Source of the DNA: Acarospora socialis
Lineage: Eukaryota; Ascomycota; Lecanoromycetes; Acarosporales; Acarosporaceae
Direction of reading: 5' to 3'
Assembly: GCA_025617375.2 (NCBI GenBank)
Contig: JAMYGW020000001.1
Coordinates: 2,356,001 to 2,420,000, forward strand
Length of the DNA: 64,000 bases
In this document: piece by piece, positions 46,322 to 56,037 of the stretch
Position numbering within the stretch: the first letter of the stretch is position 1
How the letters are laid out: every line of letters begins with the position of its first letter
Made by a program: the position numbers and the translations under genes
The notes under the pieces: model-generated
The model's input: the letters and a program-made list of their open reading frames with translations, nothing else
Databases searched by the model: none
Told to the model about the DNA's origin: nothing

Positions 46322-46496
46322 TGTCAGAAATTCAGATTTTATTCAATAGAGATTCTCATAAAGTTTTAGATCACATTCTTCAGTAGTCTATTTGGGCTTA
46401 GTGGTGCACATCACATATTGTGTAAATTAATTCTAGATACTCTAGATAATAATGACAACTAATACTACTCACATGCTTTGACCTCCAAGTCTGACA
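46322..46496 (+). repeat. 3' LTR of outer copia element
   Basis: Partner of 27749-27923. It keeps GGG and GG near 46393-46403 where the 5' copy reads GAA and GA, so the ancestral sequence can be inferred at most differing sites. Confidence 0.93.
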
Positions 46497-47176
46497 GCAG
46501 TTCTCTTGTGGTAGTCTCATGAAATGCCCCCCAATTCAAATGTAGACAAGGCATTTACTTCGTCAACCCAGCCTGTTTTTATGGCCAAATCTTCGGAAGA
46601 AAACCCCCCTTCAACAATAACAACAGTACATTAATCCATTGATGCCTTAGTCAAATATGTCAAAAATGCAACGTTATCAGACCCTCCTGAGCGGTTTGAG
46701 CGTCTGGAACGTCAAATTGATATGTCCCATCGAGATACACGCCCGCCTACATCAACGGCACGCAGACTCAGCTAGTCGCTTCGTTCCGCCAGCATCCCTG
46801 CTCACCGAAAGCCACGATCAAACCGCCTCCGACAGAGCATTCAGTGCTTGAAGAGGAAGGGGAAGAGGAAGCAAGGGCCTTAAAATCTTTGTGTTGTAGG
46901 TCATGATCGTTCTGACAGTATGTTGTTCATGACGCGTATCTGTCCATCGATGTACTTTGCTTTTGCCATGGCCAGAAACTATCCCAGTCCCCTGGCTCAG
47001 AATCTGAGAAAGTCCCAAAACAGCGTAGGGATTGTCACTTAAAGGTAGGTTAGGCTTTATGCAGATCGGCTATGCTTGCCTTTCACTCGATACAGGCGTC
47101 GCTAATGGTCTCTCAAGTGTTTCTGTATGTCATTCCACGTTTCTCATAAAGGTCATAATTCTCGGAGATTTCTACC
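46497..47176. other. Intergenic, right flank of the nest
   Basis: Starts with TSD GCAGT and returns at once to normal composition (CCCCCC near 46530, CG restored). A short protein-like stretch near 46650-46840 is broken and unassigned. No gene is called. Confidence 0.5.
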
Positions 47177-49549
47177 TTATTCCAAGTCATCTGTTCTGCC
47201 GGCGATGATACTCAACTGGCCTGAAAAAAAGCTCCGATCTAAGAACTTCGCCCTGTCCCCGACGATCCTCCTTACTAGGCATTGCAAGCACGCGTTCTCC
47301 TGTAAAATCAGGACCGAGCTAAGACCAAATCCGCGGTGCCACTGACAGGCCAGCCACTGGGCGAAATCATTTCTATCCACTTGTTGGTAGTATATATCTA
47401 TGGTGCTATTAGTTCCATCGACTGTCGCCGGACGTTTTAGGTCGCTTTTGTAAAGGGTAAGTCCCGGGAACAATGCGACGGGATACTTTTCCTTGCGCAG
47501 CGAATCTGGGATTTTGAAAACGGTGTCGTAGGGATGTACGCAAGGCTGCGTGACTAGCATCTTCCTCATAGCGACAGATATCTCCACAGGATGAGCGACA
47601 GTGAAAAGTTCTGAGTCGTCCAAGATCTCATGGCGGGCCCACAACGTGTCTCCGTAACCACTGAAGAGGAAGCGACTTCGTAGACTGGGAGCGATGTCCA
47701 TCGGCTGCACAGCTTGGTGGGGGCTTGTTATTGGTTTACATCGTACATCGTCCTCGAACGCCATTCTTATAACTTCTCTTTGTTGACCTTCGAACGAGAT
47801 ATGACCTGGCAAGAGCGAAAACATCCTCCCTTGAATCTTGGTTATTGAGTGACAATTCAATAACGTACGAAGCACGACCACACCATCAAAGTTCAGCCCA
47901 AGCCAGTCGGGGGTGAACATCTTCTGCCTCAACGTTTACTCATTAACAGTATCAGTACAGGCAATCAAGGCCCGACCAAACTCCTCGAATAGGTTTGGCG
48001 CGGTAATTGGAACAGGCTTAGCACGCGTCAATTCTGTGCAAGAAGTGGTGTGCCCCTGAAAATGACGCGCTGACATGGTTTGTAGGCTCGTACTCCAATC
48101 AGTGAAAGCCATCTGGGACGCAAATAGGATCGCCCTTCCTAAGACCTCGCATATTCGATCCGAAATTCGATACAATGAGCTGTCCTTGTTGGTAGTGGTA
48201 TCCCTACGCTTGAGGGTACGGATCAGAGCCTCCTCATCCTTAAAGTCCCCAATCAGATCACATGCCAAATGCGCATCGTTCAGAGTGCCCTCGCAGTGGA
48301 AAGACAGGCCAAAACGATAATGGCCCCGCTGCTTTGCTTTGAAGCCTAGCAAAGACAAGATGTCTAACGAGCTCTCCTGAATCTGCGGCAACACAGAGAC
48401 AAAATATGTTTGAAAGCCTGGTAAGGAATCCGTAATGCCAATATACAATGCTCGTTGCACCACCTCATTGAGAGTAGAGACAGCCGCAATTTCAGACACA
48501 GTACTGACATGAATCATATCCGTCAACTCTGGAAGATTGTGGGCAAGGAAATCGAGCTCCGAGCAATTGACACTCCAGGCACGTCGAGAAGGCTGATCCA
48601 AGGGCTCGATAGGGACGAAATCCCTCAGATTGCCCTCCATACGAAGCTCACATGTACTCTCTTTTGCAGCTAATTCCAGGATCACCTTGGCTTTGCCGTA
48701 ATTGTCATTGATCGGAATCTGGACACCGGCACGGTCGATAGCGCAGACCGAGAATCCGAGGATGAAGCTCGCATAAGCAGCGACCCATCCAGAACCCTGA
48801 AAGCCTTTGCATACCAAAATAGTGACATCTCCAGAGGTGGCCATCTTATGGCACAATTGTATGATACGCGGCAGATTGTACTTGCTAGGCATCGCGTCGA
48901 ACGGACAGCGCTTGGTAGCTTGCGGAGGCTGCCGAGATACAATTCTCTCGAGCAGAGAATGATATTGCAGAACTCTCTCCTGAAATCCAACATTACGCGC
49001 AAAAGGCACGAGCGCGCTGCGTAGTTTCTGAAACTGGCTCACACCAGGCGTATGATCAAGTGGCACGCCTGCAGTATCAAATAATACAGAGAGCGTCGCT
49101 GAGCAAGCATCCGGTGACATGAGCGGCACTATTGAAGTCAGGAGCGCTAAGACGTTCTCCCCGGCCCGCGTCTTCAGCAAGTGATCCACCAAGAAATAGG
49201 AGCCAGCTCCAATCTCAACGAGATTGTAGAGCCACTGGCGCGCATGCCGTTGCTTCTCTCGTCGAGAATTGAGAGTAACCCGAAAATCCTGTGATGCCGG
49301 TGTTAGTTCGCTCACCATCAGCATACAACCAATAGTATGGACGTCGACGCCAGAAAGCGCCAGCTGCTTGAGACCATGAGCACCAGCGCCCAGGACCAAT
49401 TGCGATAGACCAGGTATATCGATCTGCCAAGATACCATGCTAGCGGTCACAAATGACAGGTCGTAATGCCACGTCTGAAGAATCAGAGAAGGATGATGAG
49501 AAGCAGATGGGGTGGTTATAGTAAGGAATGTTGTCAAGATAGGGACCAA
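47177..49549 (-). pseudogene. Large orphan gene with an in-frame stop codon (possible nonsense allele)
   Basis: Two long open stretches (49549-47939 and 47935-47177) lie in the same minus-strand frame, separated only by TAA at 47936-47938. Read through, they give about 790 codons, much like the 803-aa orphan on the other side of the nest. A likely start is ATG 49438 (MVSWQIDIPGLSQLVLGAGAHG), since the preceding residues look non-conserved. Visible: an LVLGAGAHG segment, a long mixed body, and a C-terminal CLQCLV motif near the end, recalling CVDCAV in the 25012-27423 protein. No catalytic motif was recognised. The TAA may derive from CAA by C-to-T, as in RIP leakage from the nest 1.4 kb away. 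Alternatively the two halves are separate genes. Confidence 0.5.
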
Positions 49550-49949
49550 TTGTGCCCCGCACTGCAGTCATAGTCTATTCTTAGACTCTGCCAATACGAG
49601 TCCATGGGCAGTCCAAAATAAGGTGGGCAACGCAAATTCTGGCGCAAACCTCACTAGACAAGCCTGTATTTTGACCCATCTTAGGCACTATTTAGACGCG
49701 TGGTGATTGATATTGAGGCGCTGAACAGTGTACATTCCATTGAATTGCAACCGGGTCAGCTATGAAAGGGTTGCACATGACTGATACCACATCCTGCTGA
49801 GTGTCTTGAGTAGACAGATGAAGATAGAGCTTACCTGTCACTTCTCCAAACTTCCGACACTTCTTGCAACATCACAGATACGAGCCATCTCCCTGTTTTC
49901 AATACAGTAGTCTTCCTAAGTATTCCTATCCGACAGATTAGCACAGGAT
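49550..49949. other. Intergenic, no gene seen
   Basis: 400 bp between the orphan 5' end and the viral Rep relic. It presumably includes the orphan's promoter. Nothing else supported. Confidence 0.45.
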
Positions 49950-51239
49950 GGCTTCCGGCAACACAAGTCAGCTTTGCCACCATGATGAGTGTTAAGACAG
50001 AATGATGCCCCTCCTAGGATCCAAGGTACTCTTCTACCGTCACAGTACCACGAGGCACACTTTTGGGATCTCGAAGGAATGACCGAGGATGATATAATAG
50101 CGATCTTGAATCGGTTTGGTTCGTTGCTTCGGGAAGCTCGCATCGTTCTTGAAACACCGTACAACCCCCTTCGCAATTGCCATGTGCTTTTCAGCTTGAG
50201 GGAAGATCGCATTGTCAGATATTGCGATCTCGCCGCCGGCGACCACATGGAGGAACCTTGGAGCATGGAAACTCTACAGAAACATGAATGGGATATGGAA
50301 AAAGCTGAGTTCTACATGGATGGGCAGTGTGGACTATTGGTGCTGGGAAACAACGAAGATGCTCATGATACCGCAATTGATCGGGACAGCTCTGAAACAC
50401 AAGCACTGCTGGCAACAGACATTGGGGTTTCCACGGATCCGCAACACCGTAAGCTCAAAACATCTTCGTGGCTTGGGTTCTATCAGTCGAAACCGCTGCT
50501 CCAATATTCTTCGAAGGCTAAAGTTTTGGTGAAGCTCTTGCTAGACCGAACCGATCCATTCCTCCTGGTATAGATCGCAAAACGCTTGCAGCTACCTCGA
50601 AAAGCGATTTCGAATATCAAACGAGGAGAAAATTACCTCAGATCTACATGACTAGGTATCTGGAAATTGAAAGGTATATCAGAGAGACCTACGAATGGAG
50701 ATCGGCTGTTAAGGAGCCGCTTGTTCTTCGGAATGGCAGAGAAAACCTCCCTGGCAATATCGAATGCTGGCGTAATACAATATTACGCGCATCAGACAAT
50801 GGTAATAGAAGATATACACCCACAACGCCAGTGAATGCTGAGACATGCCACAGGCAAGCCGAAGAAATCCCTTTGTATTATTGGGCCCTCACGTTTGTGC
50901 AAAACCGTGTGGGCGCAATCACTTGGCCGACATATTTTCTGTTCGGGAATGTATAGCATTCAAGCTCTTCGGAGCGGATTCGAAGCCGATTACGCAATTT
51001 TCAAAAACATTGACATTCGTTTCTTTCCTTGGAAAAAGTTTGTTGGTGGGAGGCCTTCCATCCGCATCTGGGATAAATACGAACCAGCAGCCTATGTTCA
51101 ATGGGGCATCCCAGTGATCTTCATCTATAACGAGGATCCGAGATTGGAACTCCATGATTCGCATCGAAGCTTCTGGGACGCTCATGTGGACACAGTCCGA
51201 GGAGGCCCGTCTGGCTGCCTTTGGCACTCCCAGTAGCAT
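49950..51239 (+). pseudogene. Endogenous CRESS-DNA virus Rep relic (gemini/genomovirus-like), broken
   Basis: The 3' half (50835-51236 frame) has the superfamily 3 helicase of the geminivirus AL1 middle-domain type. Walker A is at 50883-50906 as GPSRLCKT, where the invariant Gly before Lys is replaced by Cys. Next come SLGRHIFCSG and ADYAIF at the Walker B position with the acidic pair lost, then FFPWKKFVGG, and motif C in IFIYNEDPR with its Asn at ~51129. The 5' part (49989-50573) is an open stretch in the same frame in the place of the HUH nicking domain, with only weak resemblance (NCHVLF at the HUH position). A central segment around 50645-50800 reads in a second frame. So there are a stop at 50571-50573 and at least two frame changes. 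No capsid gene, nonanucleotide origin or other viral gene was seen. It is a non-functional integrated copy. Confidence 0.75.
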
Positions 51240-51596
51240 CTCATCCAGCCACATTGTAATCTTGCTGCTCAATTCTGCCCGACAGCGGGGATGTCAAAGT
51301 AAGGTGTTGTGCGGGTTGTCGTACGAGGGTGGCCTGGATGACCAGTACAACCCACATAACTCTCCCTTGTTCTACTTAATTAAACATTGACCGGGCAGCC
51401 TTCCTCCTCGTCCCCGCCGCAACCGTCGCCGTAAAGTCAAGACATACCTCCCAGTACGACACATTTGTTAAGTCATCTGTGGCGATGCTGTGGTATCTGT
51501 GCGTACAAAGTGGCATTCCGTAGAATGGTTCAAGTGTTAAAGGGCTATCTTTCACAAAAGATTGATTTCTTTGAACTCTTCTCTTGTAACTTATGT
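51240..51596. other. Intergenic, no gene seen
   Basis: About 360 bp between the Rep relic and the first secreted-protein gene (3' side). No feature supported. Confidence 0.45.
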
Positions 51597-52262
51597 TCAT
51601 ACATCTATCTTCGAAGCACCCATACCAGGTGGATAATGAGCCCCAATTCTAAAGCTCGACCCCGGCCCGTCGCCTTCACCCGGCTCGTCCTTGTTCAACG
51701 TACCCGCCGCGGGCTTCCCCGCAAGCGCAGGCGGCGCCACAGCCTCGACGGTGATCGTGACCGCGCCGATACTAGTGCTGCCTCCCGCACCGGGGCCGGG
51801 CCTCGGGGGTAAGACCGTCGCATCACTCACACACTCGGTGATGAGCGCCATGGTATACTGCTGGACGTCCAACCACAGAACACGGGCGAACTGCACGCCC
51901 TCGGCCATACTGACGGTGACGCGGCAGTCCCCGAAGTCGGAGGTGCGCGGAAGGTGGTAAGGGGAGCTGGGGTCGCCGACGGAGGTGAGGGCTGTGTTGT
52001 AGACGACGCGAGGCATAGGGCCGGAGGCTGTGGGGAGAATGCGGTAGTCGACGTCTGGGTTAGAGGACGGGAATGCCAGCATGGCGGCGACGCAGGACAG
52101 CGCGGTGGGCTTGTTGGGCGTCGTGGGCGGTCGGCAGGCGAAGGACCGTACGAGGGTAGGGTTCATGAGCGTGCTTACTACGAGCCGTGGGAGGAGGAGG
52201 TTGAGAAGGAGGGTGAGGAGGAATGAGTGGATGAAGAGGTAGGAGGTAAAAGACGGCGCCAT
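51597..52262 (-). CDS. Small secreted protein with four conserved cysteines (paralogue 1)
   Basis: Single exon, 221 aa from ATG 52262. I prefer this to upstream in-frame starts because MAPSFTSYLFIHSFLLTLLLNLLLP is a textbook signal peptide. The mature part shows FACRPP, a second Cys ~15 residues on (SCVAAM), then SVGDPSSPYHLPRTSDFGDCRVTVSM, W-L-D-V, TECVSD, and a Pro/Gly-rich GPGAGGSTSIGAVTITVEAV. The pattern Cys-Cys-[LP]-CRVxV-W-xxV-CV-GG-ITV is shared with the gene at 52829-53446, and is one I know from fungal secreted proteins of unknown function. The region is GC-rich (strong codon bias). It may be an apoplastic or cell-wall protein or an effector candidate. There is no direct evidence. 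Confidence 0.65.
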   Translation of the reverse strand: MAPSFTSYLFIHSFLLTLLLNLLLPRLVVSTLMNPTLVRSFACRPPTTPNKPTALSCVAAMLAFPSSNPDVDYRILPTASGPMPRVVYNTALTSVGDPSSPYHLPRTSDFGDCRVTVSMAEGVQFARVLWLDVQQYTMALITECVSDATVLPPRPGPGAGGSTSIGAVTITVEAVAPPALAGKPAAGTLNKDEPGEGDGPGSSFRIGAHYPPGMGASKIDV

Positions 52263-52828
52263 GACGAGAACAGAGAGAGACGCAGGTAGGTGGAGGGAGT
52301 GTTGGGCCTTGGGACGGTTCTCTTTCTTTTCTCCTGTGTCCGAAGCTGGGGTTCGATGCAAAAGTACAGGTCTCAAATACGAAGAATATGAACAGATTGT
52401 CTTTATATGGAACAACCGTGCAGAAAACCCATTCTTCCGATTCCGCTGTAAGTTTAGAAGTGAACCCTGATCCGACGTCCCAGCCTCTCAACTCTACATA
52501 TGGACAGGTGCCTTGCGTTCCGCCGGATCGCATTACTTCACTTCTGACTCAATCAGAGCATGACAGCTGCTACAAAGTGTCATGGAAGGTACGGATGTCG
52601 CTTGTGTGGATGAGGCGCAGTTTAGAGCCCGAAGCGTCTCTCGCATGAGTTAGAGTCGGATAATTGTACTGAGGAGACCAGCTTCCAATACCAGTTGTCT
52701 AATGCCATTGACTTATGTAACCGTTCTAAGCATCCCTGAACGGCACTGTGAACGTGTAGCAGTTGCAAGCGGGAGTCTTCAAAAGTCTGCTCATTGTTTA
52801 CTGCATTCCAATCAGGACGTGTTTCGGG
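52263..52828. other. Intergenic between the two secreted-protein genes
   Basis: 566 bp that must include the promoter of paralogue 1 and the 3' end of paralogue 2. No other gene recognised. Confidence 0.45.
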
Positions 52829-53446
52829 TTACGCGTCTGACGAGTCGGGATCATGATGGAAAGATTCATCCAAGGCGGCAGAGCTCAATCGATCTGACAG
52901 TGTCGATCCCGCCGACGACCCTGAGACCGACTGCCACCTGGGCACCCTCACCGATTCGACAGTGATCCTGACGTCATCCAAATCACAGATTCCACCCGAG
53001 CCAGGCCCCTTCGACGGAAGCGACGTCGTTCGCTCATCTCCCACGCACCTCCTCACAAGCATCAAGGCGAAAACACCAACATCTGACCAGGCCAGATTGG
53101 CCCACTCCGCGCCAGGCCGTAACTCGACCCTTACCCGACACTCGGCCACCCTGGTCACGTGCGGGAGGTGGTTTGGTGAGGTGGGATCGCCGGTTGACGT
53201 CAAGGGACGGTCATAGATTATCTGGCCGTGAGGATCGCGGTGCCAGTCGATGTTACGTTGCGAATTGGGTAATTGGGCGACGGCCACCGCGCAGTTGATG
53301 GGGTGTGGGCGTGCGGAGTAGTTGTCGACATGAGGGTTGCATTGGTAAGTTGGGTGCAAGTCTGGGTTGACGAGGTAGCCTGAGTCGCTGCTGGCGCCGG
53401 AGAGGAGCAGCAGGATGAGGTATGATAATGACGTGGTGAGAGTCAT
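52829..53446 (-). CDS. Small secreted protein with conserved cysteines (paralogue 2)
   Basis: Single exon, 205 aa from ATG 53446 (MTLTTSLSYLILLLLSGASS is a signal peptide; an upstream ATG at 53530 would bury it). The mature protein aligns with the neighbour: YQCNPH, NCAVAVAQLP, STGDPTSPNHLPH, ECRVRVEL, W-S-D-V, RRCVGD, GPGSGG, VRITVESV. It has one extra Cys (GGICDLDD). Same strand, 570 bp upstream of paralogue 1, so a tandem duplication that has diverged strongly. Function unknown. Confidence 0.65.
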   Translation of the reverse strand: MTLTTSLSYLILLLLSGASSDSGYLVNPDLHPTYQCNPHVDNYSARPHPINCAVAVAQLPNSQRNIDWHRDPHGQIIYDRPLTSTGDPTSPNHLPHVTRVAECRVRVELRPGAEWANLAWSDVGVFALMLVRRCVGDERTTSLPSKGPGSGGICDLDDVRITVESVRVPRWQSVSGSSAGSTLSDRLSSAALDESFHHDPDSSDA

Positions 53447-54379
53447 AATTGATTGATGGGGCTGATTCAAAAGACCACCTGGCTCGCAGTACTCTATGGT
53501 TTGTGGACCTGCAGCACGCGAAAAGTTCACGGTGAGATGTGATCAGGGTAGAAGGTGCACCCCATTTGTAGTGAGAAGGTTGTTATCAGCTCTTCATTGA
53601 AAGTGGACTTCACGTCATGATCTCATCCCCACTTCGACCGAGTAGGTAAAGCATCTCTATACCTCCACCATACAGTTCTACTCGCATCTTCGACCTGCAT
53701 TATCCCCACTGTTTCAACCCGTGATCTGAAACTCGGGCGACATCGGAAGTGGCTATAGCGACGTGCAATAAAAAATCAAAGCGACGGATGCCAAGTGAGA
53801 GATATGTAGTCGAGGGTTCTTATTATACGAAGAGCTCATAAGGTGCCGGTCGAACCAGGGTGCAGTATGATGGATAGTGCACAAGAACATTTATCACCGA
53901 TTCGTTGAGGAAGCAAGAGTGGATCTGTAAAATGCGAGCTTTTAGAGATGGATATCACAACATGTGCAATAGTTTGGACGATGATGTTGAGTCTTACAAT
54001 TTGCGAAAAGAGGTTGCTTGATGAGGAGCCGCAGCTTGTCCCTGGTGAATACAACCACGCGACTTTTGAACCCTTGTTTTGTGCAATGTCCTATTCAGGA
54101 GCTCTTGGGTGCAAGATTGATGGAGGGACCGGCTGTGCTAGTATCCGCTTAACGAGACAGTGCATGATCCGCGAAGGATGAAGGCGATCCAAGAATTGTA
54201 AGTTGAAGTACTGTACACTTTGACGCTGGCATCCCCATCGTACATATCAAAGAGCATGAGGGTATCAACCGCAGCAGATAGTTACAAATGCGTTGACCCC
54301 AACCAAGAAATGTTTCGGGCGTTGGACCGAAAACTCAATGCCATGACAGAACGAAAAGCGAGAGAGAAAGAGCGAGGAT
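53447..54379. other. Intergenic, no supported gene
   Basis: 930 bp. One plus-strand 77-codon ORF (53948-54181) starts with a hydrophobic stretch and has six cysteines, but I have no independent support for it. Confidence 0.4.
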
Positions 54380-56037
54380 CTAGATTTCGTCGTCACTGCT
54401 GCTATCCATAGCGTCCAGCATCCTGTCAATATCATCCTCTTTGTCAATACTCCCCAGGCCGCTATGGAGCTGAGAGGTGCGACTTTTCGGCAAGCTTAAG
54501 CTTCTGGGCTCATCGTCGCTGCTCTCACGACCGACACTTCCACCGGCGCCTGTCGCTGCAAATCCCACATGTCTACCAGCAACCCGGTTCGGGGTCCGGA
54601 CTGGAGTCCCGGGCGAAAGTCCGTTCCGAGGATGTGTGTGATAACCTGGGTTGACGGGGCTGGACATGAATAGCAGGGTCTCCACGGCGTCCTTTTCCAT
54701 TGCTGCGTTCTGACTCGGTGTTCGCGTAGCGGTTGCTCGTCTCTGAGAGGCAGGAGGAGGTGTTGCGGGGACGAATGATTGCGCGGATGTTTCTGATGAC
54801 GTGCTGAGGTTGCTGAGGCTTTTGGTGTACAATGTTGGAGGTTGTACTTGTTGAGGATTGTTTCGACGTGTGTTGCGTGAGACAATATGCGCTGGCGGCT
54901 CAAGTGATGGTCCGGCCGGTTTGGCAGACTGTACTGGAGGGTTACTACTACCCGAAGGTCTCGCTGAATGTTGTCGCCAGAAGGATTCATACGTCGGCGG
55001 TTCGGTCGATGATGGGGAGGTTTGCTTGTTGAGTGGAGACTGGTATAGAGGGGCTGGGAATGCAGGGTTGACAGACATATTCTCGTGGATTGCATGATAT
55101 TGTAGCCGAGTGGCTTCCACGTCCCTCTCAGGAGACGGAGAGAAGTCACCTCGCGCCTTTGCTGGCATATGAGTGCTTCTCTCTGGCGAATGCTGGACTC
55201 GGCGCAGGGTGTTGAAGGTGGAGGGATTGGAGGTTGGGGAAACATGTTGTGCGGCTAGATTCTCCACCTCGCCGAGAGAATGGGACTGCCAGCCGTGTTG
55301 TACTTTCACCATAGCGTAAGAAAGGCGGGTACGTAGTTGGAGCGATAACTGATTATACGACTGATGTTAGCACACCCACAGTATCCGATCACTTCCGCTA
55401 AACCCACCTCCCCAATCTGTGTGCTGCTCGAGTTCACACTGGTGTTCCGCGAATGGCCCCGACCCGCTCCTTCAACCGGGCTTGTAGGTAAACTCGAGCT
55501 CGATGATTTTGTCTGCCCACTTGCAGTACGCTTCTGGCCATGCCTGAGTGTTTGCGCTCCGAAGCTTGCAGTTGTTGGGCTAGTTGGTGTCGTATGTATA
55601 TGCAAGACATTCGGTTGGCTCTCGGGCTGGACCGTTCTTGGGTGGACGCCATCTTGCGCGCTGTTGGTCATTGCTTCGCTCATGGTATCCAATTGAGCCA
55701 CCCTGCCTATTGCAAAAGGATTGTTCTGGCTGGAAGGCGCAGATGAAGATGATGGAGGAGTGGTACCAGTGTAGACTGTGGACTGGGAGTTGTTGCTCGA
55801 CGTAGATTGTTTCTCCGGCAGGTTGCTCGCAATTGGTCTGGCTAGAAATGAACTTCGTGATTGAGGTGTTTCTCCCACGCCGCGCCTTGATCCTCGTGGC
55901 GGCACCTCCTCTAGAGTGCGGTGGAGTGACTGGCTTGCCGCATTGCCCGTTGAGGATGGGCGTTGGGTATCTTCTGCATTGGAATTCACAGATGTTGTTC
56001 TGACATCGGTCCTCGGCGCATACTGCAAGGGTGTCAT
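54380..56037 (-). CDS. Whi5/Nrm1-like G1/S transcriptional repressor (GTB motif)
   Basis: Two exons on the minus strand: 56037-55408 and 55348-54380, with a 59-bp intron (GTGGGT/ATCAG). Total 1599 nt, 532 aa. The protein is almost wholly disordered and Ser/Thr/Pro-rich with many SP/TP sites. A short conserved helix opens exon 2: LSLQLRTRLSYAMVKVQHGW, the GTB motif by which Whi5 and Nrm1 dock on SBF/MBF. A second conserved block is AVETLLFMSSPVNPGYH near 54660. The tail is acidic (DRMLDAMDSSSDDEI). By family knowledge it would bind Swi6-containing complexes, repress G1/S genes, and be released by CDK phosphorylation. Whi5 and Nrm1 cannot be separated from sequence here. The start is the first in-frame ATG; upstream GTAAGGT repeats (56315-56326) lie in the promoter. 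Confidence 0.75.

Larger units (their letters stand above)
27749..46496 (+). mobile_element. Outer LTR retrotransposon (Ty1/copia), carrying two nested elements
   Basis: The 175-bp LTRs (27749-27923 and 46322-46496) begin TGTCAG and end TGACA, and are flanked by the perfect 5-bp duplication GCAGT (27744-27748 and 46497-46501). Subtracting the nested gypsy insertion and its TSD leaves about 5.2 kb, normal for copia. Internal order on the plus strand is gag/zinc-knuckle relic, protease, integrase, reverse transcriptase, RNase H, which is the copia order with integrase before RT. The body is saturated with transitions and cannot encode working proteins. Confidence 0.93.

Noticed and set aside
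27780-46420. The AT-rich block as an integrated mitochondrial segment or a centromere
   Set aside because: Copia and gypsy domains with TSDs explain its content, and transitions between LTR copies explain its composition.
27744-46501. CRISPR array or prophage-like structure in the repeat block
   Set aside because: The genome is eukaryotic with spliced genes. Repeats are LTR pairs, not short spaced repeats.
46657-46851. Short protein-like stretch resembling a gag or nuclease fragment right of the nest
   Set aside because: Too short and broken to assign. No repeat partner or motif was found.
49916-50266. Minus-strand 116-codon ORF overlapping the Rep relic
   Set aside because: It is antisense to the Rep-like frame, without recognisable motif.
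53948-54181. 77-codon ORF with a hydrophobic start and six cysteines, possible small secreted protein
   Set aside because: The hydrophobic stretch lacks a clear signal-peptide cleavage context. Cysteine spacing matches nothing I recognise, and overlapping minus-strand ORFs are equally long.
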